Source: Phoronis australis
Taxonomy: Eukaryota > Phoronida > Phoronidae
Reading direction: 5' to 3'
Assembly: GCA_002633005.1 (NCBI GenBank)
Contig: NMRA01000422.1
Location: forward strand, 64,001-128,000
Length of the DNA: 64,000 bases
Made by a program: the position numbers and the translations under genes
Shown here: in pieces, positions 57,501-63,350 of the stretch
Layout: the number at the start of each line of letters is the position of its first letter
Numbering within the stretch: position 1 is the first letter of the stretch
The notes under the pieces: model-generated
Seen by the model: the letters and a program-made list of their open reading frames with translations, nothing else
Told to the model about the DNA's origin: nothing
The model's database searches: none

Positions 57501-58326
57501 AACTATGGAACAGTAATGACTAAATGTTGAAAAATGGACTAAAACAGAGCATATAAGAAACAGATGAAAGTTAATACAACTTCATGCATAAATCATTTAC
57601 CTTTTGTACAAGAACATGATTCTTAGTAACTTTATTCATAAAATCAGGCAAGATATCATCTTTGCTATCATGAACAGGCAGCGCAGAAGTCTTCTCGAAC
57701 CAGTCTATCTCGAAGTTACCCACAATGCACTTCTGTGTGGATGGGGAGCACTTGGAGTCATGTGGACAACAATGTAGTTTATCAGAACAGCATTTTGCCT
57801 GGAGACAAAGGGAGATTTTACATTCACTCGTTGTATGGTATCAGTTTTTGGCAATTGCACAAGGAAGCCATAAATTTTGATGATTGGATTACTTCTAGGT
57901 TTGAACAACATATAAAATGTAGCACATCCTGGTATCAAGCACAACAGGATTGTCAGTGCTTACCTACCCAAGAAATCCACATCCGAGTAAAAATTGAAAA
58001 AGTTATATCCAATTCTGCAACAGCAAGTGGTCTAAATCAAAAGTATAACTTTCTTTGACAGACAAAAGTAGTTTATAGACATATTTGAGGAGTATTTTCT
58101 CAATTTAAAACAGCACAAAATACCCGTTCCTAGGAAATCTACTTACATTTGGGAGTGGACAACAGCCCCACAGTCCACTGATCATCATACAGCATGTCTG
58201 ACCAGACGGACACTGCGACTGACCATCTGGGCAAGTGACAGGGTCTTTAACAATAGGACTGAATCGTAGTGGGTCGGCCGTGACCATGACAACCAAAACT
58301 AGGCAGCTGAGCAACCGAAGCGCCAT
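30405..58326 (-). CDS. GRN: Progranulin with 15 granulin domains
   Basis: Secreted, lysosome-linked precursor cleaved into granulins. Coding exons in transcript order: 58326-58147, 57798-57601, 56706-56614, 55570-55415, 53892-53746, 53115-52954, 52364-52140, 49828-49601, 48326-48087, 47309-47070, 45901-45662, 43504-43280, 42771-42538, 40413-40186, 38425-38312, 37876-37706, 36878-36660, 33002-32894, 31787-31657 and 30557-30405. All have AG/GT borders and give one frame of about 1230 residues. It starts with a signal peptide (MALRLLSCLVLVVMVTA), followed by 15 twelve-cysteine granulin domains (C..C..CC..CC..CC..HCC..C..C). Most introns cut a domain after GCCP-x-PN, so a typical exon holds the second half of one domain, a linker and the first half of the next. 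Introns are phase 0 except 18/19 (phase 1). Human GRN has seven and a half domains. The tail after the last domain is IARKDQQRWDSLSFAKRAAK. Confidence 0.93.
31657..31787 (-). CDS. GRN: Progranulin exon 19
   Basis: Restores the frame after exon 18. Linker PARRLKQTDTATN, then the divergent first half of domain 15 (KCSDSDHVCPKNNVCC ... PACCPLQG). Donor GTAAGT. Confidence 0.88.
32333..32788 (-). mobile_element. 334-bp insert flanked by 61-bp direct repeats
   Basis: The segments 32333-32393 and 32728-32788 agree at about 59 of 61 positions. The intervening 334 bp is AT-rich, non-coding and ends CTTCAATAAATATATATC, like a polyadenylated transcript end. It could be a retroposed 3' end with an unusually long target duplication, or a local duplication. 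The transcript-like end reads on the + strand. Confidence 0.5.
32894..33002 (-). CDS. GRN: Progranulin exon 18
   Basis: AVCCSDGVHCCPGGYVC completes domain 14; linker to ...LLAK. Ends in phase 1 at a GTAAGT donor, the only non-zero phase in the gene. Confidence 0.88.
33733..35078 (+). repeat. 1.3-kb intronic repeat, copy A (CTCF-like motif carrier)
   Basis: Starts AACAAGAGCAACGCAGAGCG and continues GAAATGCGCCCAC. Ends with a (GGAC)n run, then GATGACGGCATAATGCG and GTGGGCGCAT. ATGCGCCCAC near the start and GTGGGCGCAT at the end are inverted complements. Internal subunits of about 145 bp each carry GCCACTAGGNGGC and a block like AAATTTCATGAAAATC. Interrupted by an N gap at 34275-34482. No real coding capacity. 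Confidence 0.75.
34275..34482. other. Assembly gap (N)
   Basis: 208 N within repeat copy A; it probably reflects collapse of the internal tandem subunits. Confidence 0.99.
35281..36592 (+). repeat. 1.3-kb intronic repeat, copy B
   Basis: Same start (AACAAGAGCAACGCGGAGCA) and end (GATGACGGCATAATGCATCC, then GTGGGTGCAT) as copy A, in the same orientation and only about 200 bp after it. More decayed, with several subunits shortened. Confidence 0.75.
36660..36878 (-). CDS. GRN: Progranulin exon 17
   Basis: AVCCADGLHCCPQETVC, a linker (KTIKWSLKSEAVQD), then VICPDGEHACPDGNTCC ... WGCCPLPQ. Donor GTATGG. Confidence 0.9.
37449..37507. repeat. (AC)n-type microsatellite with ACGC variants
   Basis: A run of CA dinucleotides with interspersed CG and AA, directly visible in the intron after progranulin exon 16. 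Confidence 0.85.
37706..37876 (-). CDS. GRN: Progranulin exon 16
   Basis: Linker (ATTIRAELTDSQPPVAGK) and the first half of domain 13 (VLCPNNKSMCSAGMTCC ... WGCCHGEK). The family-based end is at GTGTTT; an in-frame GTAACT donor lies 36 bp further on. Confidence 0.82.
38312..38425 (-). CDS. GRN: Progranulin exon 15
   Basis: Second half of domain 12 only (AVCCSDGVHCCPEGYSC) plus a short linker ending VTKTR. The donor is GTGTGT, weaker than elsewhere; reading through would give Val-Cys and then a stop. Confidence 0.82.
38548..38830. repeat. Diverged intronic repeat, copy 1
   Basis: Shares several blocks in order with 55022-55290: GCTTGGAG, CTTAGAATTTTG, AAATCATGGGTGT, GAAATTGACAT, AAGGTCAG and GTCCTGGC. 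The two loci are in progranulin introns 16 kb apart. Origin (transposon or old intron duplication) is unresolved. Confidence 0.55.
39111..39717. repeat. 16-bp minisatellite split by a MITE
   Basis: Copies of a 16-bp unit (ACACAGGATAATAAAC) form two blocks, 39111-39158 and 39639-39717, separated only by the element at 39159-39638. The unit in the second block is nearly unvaried. Confidence 0.9.
39159..39638. mobile_element. 480-bp hAT-like MITE
   Basis: Begins CAGGGCTTGGAAT and ends ATTCCAAGCCCTG, an exact 13-bp inverted repeat. It is flanked by ATAAAC on both sides. Insertion into the 16-bp minisatellite makes the true duplication length ambiguous. Inside are several CGCGGAAA / TTTCCGCG words. 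CAGGG termini are typical of hAT elements. Confidence 0.75.
40186..40413 (-). CDS. GRN: Progranulin exon 14
   Basis: AICCNDGVHCCPNGYQC, linker, then VRCPGGKQECPSGSTCC ... WGCCPILK. Donor is GTACGC. Confidence 0.88.
40584..40673. repeat. 30-bp tandem repeat x3
   Basis: Three copies of a 30-bp unit, TATGGTGCACGGTGGGCAC plus ACTTATTAGGG, starting at 40584, 40614 and 40644. Confidence 0.85.
40971..42305 (+). repeat. 1.3-kb intronic repeat, copy C
   Basis: The best preserved copy: starts GCAACGCGGAGCGTTGAA, ends GATGACGGCATAATGCGTCC and then ATGTGGGCAT. Eight CTCF-like motif positions lie in it (41061, 41175, 41312, 41473, 41624, 41762, 41909, 42054). A 12-bp GGACGCCGGACG minisatellite fills 42178-42258. 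The - strand is open for up to 192 codons only because the subunits are close to a multiple of three. Confidence 0.78.
42538..42771 (-). CDS. GRN: Progranulin exon 13
   Basis: AVCCSDGLHCCPHGYEC, a linker (IQALQLVTPGVDIGDAL), then VMCPDGEHECPSGNTCC ... WGCCPIPK. Confidence 0.9.
43280..43504 (-). CDS. GRN: Progranulin exon 12
   Basis: The first third matches the exon 9-11 group (AVCCSDGVHCCPSGYTCNSG). The linker and first half of domain 10 are divergent (ILCPGGRYRCPSGNTCC ... YLCCPLPK). Confidence 0.9.
43671..43769. repeat. 99-bp hairpin-forming inverted repeat
   Basis: TGTTGAAAACACGACTGGA at the left is answered by TCCAGTCGTGTTTTCAACA at the right. A second inner arm is ACAGCTTAAT / ATTAAGCTGT. 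Possibly a tiny foldback MITE. Confidence 0.75.
44549..45213 (+). mobile_element. 5'-truncated LINE copy with RNase H and 16-bp target duplication
   Basis: Flanked by perfect copies of AATTGGATTTTCAAAA at 44533-44548 and 45214-45229. The insert starts inside an RNase H domain (NISWVRAHVGIDGNENADRL; the H.GI.GNE.AD.LAK motif of I/Jockey-group LINEs). It continues through a TAG at 44815 to a C-terminal stretch with VESCPAFYRLRSN. It ends in a T-rich tail. It lies in a progranulin intron, antisense to that gene, and is dead (truncated, with an internal stop). Confidence 0.82.
45662..45901 (-). CDS. GRN: Progranulin exon 11 (tandem-duplicated group)
   Basis: 80 codons, differing from exon 9 at only a few residues (NAGKC, KKPTHPS, GQYGCC). 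Donor GTGAGC, as in exons 8 and 9. Confidence 0.9.
46112..46923. mobile_element. 812-bp foldback DNA element with TA flanks
   Basis: Ends GGGGATAAAGTAGTTACC and, inverted, GGGGATAGAGCAGTTACC, bordered by TA on each side. The inverted arms extend for roughly 370 bp each with moderate divergence (for example GTAGGTTTGCAAATGTTGTG answered by its complement). A short unpaired centre lies near 46480-46545. Likely a Tc1/mariner-type or unclassified foldback MITE. Confidence 0.7.
47070..47309 (-). CDS. GRN: Progranulin exon 10 (tandem-duplicated group)
   Basis: 80 codons: AVCCSDGVHCCPSGYTC, the linker ITGWFLKKPAHPSAVQVV, then VTCPDGSYCPSGNTCC ... GQYGCCPVPN. Donor GTAAGT. Confidence 0.9.
48087..48326 (-). 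CDS. GRN: Progranulin exon 9 (tandem-duplicated group)
   Basis: 80 codons, nearly identical to exons 10 and 11. The start of domain 7 reads TTGQCGCCPVPN, where sister exons have GQY or GQW, so this domain has a thirteenth, probably unpaired, cysteine. Confidence 0.9.
49601..49828 (-). CDS. GRN: Progranulin exon 8 (tandem-duplicated group)
   Basis: ATCCSDGLHCCPANFTC ends domain 5; VTCPDGSYCPSGNTCC ... GQYGCCPVPN starts domain 6. The linker LLKKPAHPSAVQVV is shared with exons 9-11. Confidence 0.9.
50674..50926. repeat. 85-bp tandem repeat x3
   Basis: Three copies begin at 50674, 50759 and 50844, each with ACCAAGACTAATCTAG, CCAGCCAAGCAGCAA and GACATGTCTATGTTAA. A few substitutions per copy. 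Confidence 0.88.
50996..51400. mobile_element. 405-bp foldback element with AGAAATTTCT core repeats
   Basis: AACACTTTCCATTT at the left is inverted at the right. The arms pair for about 160 bp with few mismatches (CCTGGATTTCCATCATTTTG and complement). The centre has GCGCAGAAATTTCTGCG-type palindromes repeated four times. Open frames crossing it are by-products of the palindrome. Confidence 0.78.
52140..52364 (-). CDS. GRN: Progranulin exon 7
   Basis: Second half of domain 4 (AECCDDHLHCCPSGYTC), a linker and the first half of domain 5 (IKCSTTVQCAANHSCC ... WGCCPLQN). Confidence 0.88.
52954..53115 (-). CDS. GRN: Progranulin exon 6
   Basis: Linker (VDDGSTIAASKKVKGEP) and the first half of domain 4 (VQCSATKYCLNGQTCC ... 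WGCCPLAN). The first codon after the acceptor is GTG. Confidence 0.86.
53746..53892 (-). CDS. GRN: Progranulin exon 5: nearly a whole granulin
   Basis: VQCNSMQTCCASENGYQCC runs into PLPKAVCCKDKEHCCPHGYI without the usual mid-domain intron. This is consistent with loss of that intron in domain 3. Confidence 0.88.
55022..55290. repeat. Diverged intronic repeat, copy 2
   Basis: Partner of 38548-38830, with the same ordered blocks (CTTAGAATTTTGGGATGG, AAATCATGGGTGT, GTCCTGGC). It lies in the intron between progranulin exons 4 and 5. Confidence 0.55.
55415..55570 (-). CDS. GRN: Progranulin exon 4
   Basis: Second half of domain 2 (AVCCDDYVHCCPEAYTC), a linker and the first Cys of domain 3 (VECPGGK). 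The intron after it cuts domain 3 earlier than elsewhere. Confidence 0.88.
55604..55693. repeat. GA/GGGA purine tract
   Basis: About 90 bp almost entirely of G and A (GGGAGAGG, GAGAGA words), a simple-sequence polypurine run just upstream (transcript sense) of exon 4. Confidence 0.9.
56093..56487. mobile_element. MITE with GTGCCC..GTTGCAT ends, copy 2
   Basis: Starts GTGCCCGGTTGCATTCCC and ends ATGCAACTGGGCAC. The interior matches the 14355 copy around AATTCAACGTAGAGTTCAC and CATCAAAGCCA. In the intron between progranulin exons 3 and 4. Confidence 0.5.
56614..56706 (-). CDS. GRN: Progranulin exon 3
   Basis: A 31-codon exon holding only the first half of domain 2 (NVCPDGASLCPDTSTCC ... WGCCPQIK). 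Confidence 0.88.
57601..57798 (-). CDS. GRN: Progranulin exon 2
   Basis: Second half of domain 1 (AKCCSDKLHCCPHDSKC) and a long linker (FEIDWFEKTSALPVHDSKDD). Phase 0, 66 codons. Confidence 0.9.
58147..58326 (-). CDS. GRN: Progranulin exon 1: signal peptide and first half-granulin
   Basis: The ATG at 58326 opens a hydrophobic signal peptide, then PVTCPDGQSQCPSGQTCC and GLWGCCPLPN. A CAG acceptor directly abuts the ATG, suggesting an upstream non-coding exon. Upstream in-frame sequence (MLNCIIYISQ) is rejected because the acceptor and the signal peptide fit the later ATG. Donor GTAAGT. Confidence 0.9.
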
Positions 58327-58994
58327 CTGTGAAATATAGATGATGCAGTTAAGCACAATAACGGTATCATAGTGATGTTCTTCAGTCTGTAAGCAAGAAA
58401 GCAGCGATCCCTAAACATAAGGTAAAATCTCACCAATTTGGGACAAAAATAACTACCAAAGTTGTTTTTTTTTTACTTTTCAAAGGCTTCTAATATAGCA
58501 GTGAATGCCCACTATAACCTGGTGGTACCTATGATACAGATCTTTAATATGTTATACCATTTATTTTGTGCTGCTTACCTTTTAAATGAAAAAATGAAAT
58601 TTCACTCGTCAGCCATACTGTGTCCTAACTTGATGAGATTTTTAAGTTTTCAATTGGAGGAGACTACGCCAATTACAAGTCATTCTAACCCAAACAAATA
58701 CTCAAGCAATGAGATTTCATTTCGACACAATCTTTCAATCATCAAAGGAATTGTCAAAGAAGTATAAACACATTTTGTCCAAGAGACAAACTTTTGATTT
58801 AGATCTCCCTTACCGCTGTGAAATTGGTCTCAATTTATTTGAATTCTTTCATCTGATGAGAGATGTTTGCAAGGAACTGATAGCTTGTTATTCCTTAAGA
58901 CCATACTCAGGGCAAAAATTCCGGTTGGACAAACTGTCACTTGCACTTTCAAAGTCCGAAAATCACCTGTGGCTGTTGTGACCTTAGCCTTGGC

Positions 58995-59020
58995 GCAAAG
59001 CTGTATATATACAGCTTTGC
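58995..59020. repeat. 26-bp perfect palindrome around TATATA
   Basis: GCAAAGCTGTATA is followed directly by its exact reverse complement, making a 26-bp palindrome with a TATA-like centre about 670 bp upstream of the progranulin ATG. Confidence 0.85.
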
Positions 59021-59686
59021 ACCTATGTGGGTAAATTGGTAAGATAAAAATCTGACACAAAATTAGTGTCTTTAAAAACTACAGTCTTCCTTGAGAAAAC
59101 TGAATTATTTAACGGTGTTGGAAAAATGGCGTTCTACCGTTATTCTGCTTCTAAAGTTGTGGAGCGATCTTTAGCGACGGCTTTTGGCGCCATGAAATAT
59201 TGCATCACCTATTGGCCAGTTTCTTTTTTTGCCGATTCTTCAATCAACTGCACTTCTTCCACAAGGTTGCGTAGATGTCACAACAAATTATCATTACTGG
59301 TTTCATTTAGTTACAAGTGTCTAGAATTTTGATACCAAAAAACGAATTTTGGAAGAAATTTTGCTGCTGAAAAGCTACATATCTCCCGAAAGATGTCGGA
59401 AAAACTTCAATGGCGCGTGCGCGTGTCACAAGCGTACTCAGTTTTCGGAGGATTAAGCAAGAAAATAAAGTTTATTAGATTGTTTTCCACTAAAAAGGCT
59501 GTAACGGGCAAAGTGAGTGTCCTTTGATTCCCAGATTTTGCATGCACCACGTCCGGCCTTTAGCTTTATACATGTTGATACAAGTTTCATGACGAGGTGA
59601 CGAGCAGAACTACTCTGGATTTGTGCAATTTAGGGGTCTATGGAAGAAAAACACACAGTGGTACCTAGCTGTATTTTGACGACAGT

Positions 59687-59836
59687 GTAGTAATAGCCGA
59701 GATTACCCGACCCGGGGATCGAACCCGCGACCCCCATAAAACCGGCAAGCGTGCTAACCATTCAGCTAATAGGCAATTGCCCGTTAGCAAGTAGCTAACA
59801 GAGGCTCATATAATTCACCGGAAGCACATCTACAAC
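59687..59836 (-). mobile_element. tRNA-like repeat (SINE-type), copy 1
   Basis: On the - strand it reads TAGCTGAATGGTTAGCACG (A-box-like) and then GCGGGTTCGATCCCCG (B-box-like), spaced as in a tRNA. The anticodon and acceptor stems do not pair properly, so I call it a tRNA-derived repeat rather than a tRNA gene. Confidence 0.6.
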
Positions 59837-60080
59837 ATTCCCCCCTTTCCTACGGAACGGGCACGCGACAGGAAGGTGAACACCAGGATGTCTCGCATAC
59901 AGGTCATCAACGTCCCTTGGTACCTTTACCACCACAACACAGGTGAACACAAGGTCGTCTCTCATACAGGTCCTTGACTCCTGGAACCTTCCACGCGCGC
60001 TGTCCCGAGGTCCGTGGGTACTAGTTGGCAGTGCTTCATCGGTAGATCATCCGTTTGCCAACTACGCCATTTGTAGATTT

Positions 60081-60230
60081 GTAGTAATAGCCGAGATTAC
60101 CCGACCCGGGGATCGAACCCGCGACCCCCATAAAACCGGCAAGCGTGCTAACCATTCAGCTAATAGGCAATTGCCCGTTAGCGAGTAGCTAACAGAGGCT
60201 CATATAATTCACTGGAAGCACATCTACAAC
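60081..60230 (-). mobile_element. tRNA-like repeat (SINE-type), copy 2
   Basis: Aligns to copy 1 over 150 bp without gaps and with about two substitutions, offset by 394 bp. The Pol III box-like sequences are fully preserved. Confidence 0.6.
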
Positions 60231-60545
60231 AACAGTCTTCATTACAGCTGGCTGGCTGGCTACGCCATGAAGACCGGCGGTGGTCACTGAGTCTGACACT
60301 CAGTGACACTGCCAGTGACACTGTCTAAGCTGCCAGTGGCTGGCTAACGCGTGAGTTACCTTCAGACTTCTTTAGCCTCTTCTTTTAGCAGAATGCAGGG
60401 ACAGAGGTTCAGCGTCAAAGGCACTAAATCAATTGTACGCAGCTCCCAACCCGACACGTTGACTTTCGTGATAACTTCAGCACACTGAACTCCGGCTGTT
60501 CCGCACGGCGGAAGTGAAACCAAAATTTAGGAACTCTCCTTCCTG

Positions 60546-60567
60546 ATCACATGACAAGTCATGTGAT
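60546..60567. promoter_or_regulatory. Inverted E-box-like pair
   Basis: ATCACATGAC and GTCATGTGAT are exact inverted copies separated by AA. Each contains CATG-type E-box sequence one base from the TFEB CLEAR core TCACGTGA. A regulatory role is only inferred. Confidence 0.3.
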
Positions 60568-61170
60568 TTACTGAACACCACAAAACTGACTTTGTGAGCC
60601 ATATCAGTTATGTTCTTGAGCTAGACTAAAGGTTACAATTGCGGAATCAAAGTAACAAAACATGACAAGACTTTTTTAACCACTTTAGTACATCCACACA
60701 ATATTTATGCCAAATGAAAAGTTTCGCTGACATGACCTATTTTCAACCATCGAACTGACAGTCAGATAGATGACCCACTTTCAACAACATGGTGGCCGAG
60801 TGATGTTCTAATCTGTGAGCACTCAGCTAGCTCTGATTTGTAAAATTCTTCAGTGTGCTTTGTGCTTTACTAAAACATGCTATAGTCGCTGCTAACATGT
60901 GTGCCTATCTGTATACGAGATAGTGTGGAACTTGGTTTTCTGTGTATGCTCACTCAAAATTATACCGTCGGAGACGGGAGTTTCACTCACTGACTCATAC
61001 TTAACATTACTTAGACATACTCAGACAGTGACCACAGTGACATTGACAAGTACTAGTAGACAGCTGAGCACCTGATCAACACAAGTGAAGTTTGGTGTAG
61101 GTACCTCCGAGGTAGGGTCTGGCTACCGCGGACAGATTTGGACTTCAGTCAGTGGCAGGTAGTGGTGACC

Positions 61171-61820
61171 GCGTCTCCTTATTGAATTCTGCCGCAGTGT
61201 GCCAGGCAATGCAATGAGCCCTGATACGCTGTAAAATGTAACAATTTCGTAAAATGTAACAACTGTTACATTTTACTTCATTGTTACATTTTACGTAGTT
61301 GTTACATTTCACATTGAACGCACATGCGAGAAATGTACCATTGTTACATTTTACGAAACCCACGTCATATTGCAAAGAAAATGACCAAAATCACGAACAA
61401 GTGGTATCTGACACGGCCGGGAGGTACTGGAGTATTTTTAGACGAGGAGTGGCGCCCGAAAAATTTGAATACCTACTCATTTAGAGAGTGGGCTCGTACA
61501 AAAAGTGACCCATTGAGTAATTTGAGTAAAACCTCACATTTTCGCACACTTCAGTTCCTAAAATTCAGGAAAGTGTCTTTTAGATGTAGTTTTGTTGAAA
61601 ATGTCAGCATTTTGGAGAGTATTTTTTCTGTGAAAAAACACTTCTTTGGCGTCACTTTTCGCATACATGTTATATAGGAATGTCCTCCGGGCGGGCTGTC
61701 ACGACATGAGTTTGGATACATATTATCATTTTTATTAGTATTACATTACTATAACTACTGTCACTACTATTACTCGTTATCGTTTTCGTTATCCTTCTTC
61801 TTATTATTACTATTTTTAAT
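61171..61820. repeat. 650-bp direct duplication, copy 1
   Basis: Matches 63351-64000 nearly base for base, with the same length. It contains GTAAAATGTAACA twice followed by TGTTACATTTTAC several times, a 117-codon open frame and an AT-rich tail. Confidence 0.9.
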
Positions 61821-62567
61821 TTTTTTTATCGAGAGCACAATACATGTTTAGCAAAGTGCTAATACATCGTAGACCTCAAAGATTTTAAAATCATCTCATT
61901 TATTGTTCAATGTTGTCATCGGGCTTTCCATAGTGGACAGCGAGTGCTGTTCCAAAAGGATTTTAAAGGGGCTCCTAAGATCAGCTTTAACGAAATTGTG
62001 AGAAATGTCTTTACAGCTGTGGATGCAGGGTACGCCACTTTTTGGAAGCGAGGAGGTTGAGATTTAAAATCTTGTTCAAAAGAGCACCAAATTAAAAAAT
62101 TGATTATTTCTGAGCTATCGGCAAGCACTGTTTAATTTGTAAAGATGAAGTATGTCCATCTTTAATTTGCCGTGAAGAACTGAATTCAGACTGCAACATT
62201 ATCTATCGTTGAAAACGTTCCTTGTTAAAGAACTGGGGATCATTACACGATGATGTGTAAGTTCAAAATTGCGTTACGTTGAACTCTGACGGCAGACATT
62301 TTTTGAGAACTAGCGACTAGTCAGCTGCGGTCACCGGGTCATTAGAATAGTGGGTAACGGACATACAAGACACACAACAATTTTATGTGGAATTGTCTTC
62401 AATATTTTTATGAAAACACAGAGATTTAACAGAATGTTTGAACAAGGTTTCATTGAAAGTTGATTGCATGGAACAAAAACTGCCAACGTCAAGTCAGCGA
62501 TGTTAAATATGAGCATTTAATGCAATGCATCAAAAAGATTAAAATGCAATGCAATGCATAAAAAGGA

Positions 62568-63245
62568 TTAAAGGAGAATGCAACCCGATTTAATTAGTCT
62601 TTTTACCGTCTTAATCGGTCTATATCCACATCTCCTCTCATACGGTCGACCTCACCTTGTCGAGAGGTGTCTCGTTAACCTGTGAGGAAGGTGCGAAACG
62701 ACGCAGCGAAGTCAGTGGTTCATCTGTAGAGTGAATGCCTCTATATTGCGGTGCATCGTTCCTGCTTGTCCGAACGAACTATGAAGCTGCGAAGAAAGCA
62801 GGTATATCGTTTTTTAGACTTCCTCGAGAGCCCGAAATGCTTAGGAAGTGGCTCGCTGCAGTGAAGAATGAAAAGTGCGCTGTTAGTAGCAAGTATGAGG
62901 CCGTGATAAAACCCTGTGTCTGCATTTCAACGACAGTAATCTCTGACGAATTCCGACTTTCCAAATAACTATCCATACGTTCCGTTGCCTGTGCATGTTC
63001 ACGGCGCCTCTCTAGTATTTCTTGATCAGTGTATTCCGGTTTGAAGTGATGTCATGTGAAACCTAACGATCCGACTCGTGAAGTCTTCGTCGGGGATGAG
63101 CTCTCGACTAAGTCGGGATTGGCGCCGGGCAGGGCTTCATCTAGGATTTCCAACATAGGGTGTCCAAAATGGGGTTCCCAATATTCCAGGGCGTCCATGA
63201 TTCCAACGCGGCATTACCCCCCCTCCCCACCCCATTCACCAGTAA
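62568..63245 (+). mobile_element. THAP DNA transposon, second copy (inverted relative to first)
   Basis: Starts TTAAAGGAGAATGCAACCCG and continues with the same leader as the reverse strand of 1644-1916 (ATTTAATTAGTC, CGTCTTAATCGGTCT, GTGAGGAAGGTG). The right terminal repeat is not found before the gap, so the end coordinate is a limit, not a border. Confidence 0.55.
62735..62968 (+). pseudogene. Frameshifted THAP-domain ORF
   Basis: Similar to the THAP start at 1740. Here the first Cys pair (CVVPAC in the other copy) is out of frame through a small insertion near 62775. The body NYEAAKKAGISFFRLPREPEML then RKWLAAVKNEK is in frame. The CLHFNDSNL block that should supply the last Cys and His is again in another frame. 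Two frameshifts make it non-functional. Confidence 0.6.
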
Positions 63246-63350
63246 NNNNNNNNNNNNNNNNNNNNNNNNNNNNNNNNNNNNNNNNNNNNNNNNNNNNNNN
63301 NNNNNNNNNNNNNNNNNNNNNNNNNNNNNNNNNNNNNNNNNNNNNNNNNN
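63246..63350. other. Assembly gap (N)
   Basis: 105 N immediately before the second copy of the 650-bp duplication; the junction is therefore unverified. Confidence 0.99.

Noticed and set aside
59687-60230. Two genuine tRNA genes
   Set aside because: A- and B-box-like sequences are present, but acceptor and anticodon stems do not pair and no plausible anticodon loop forms.
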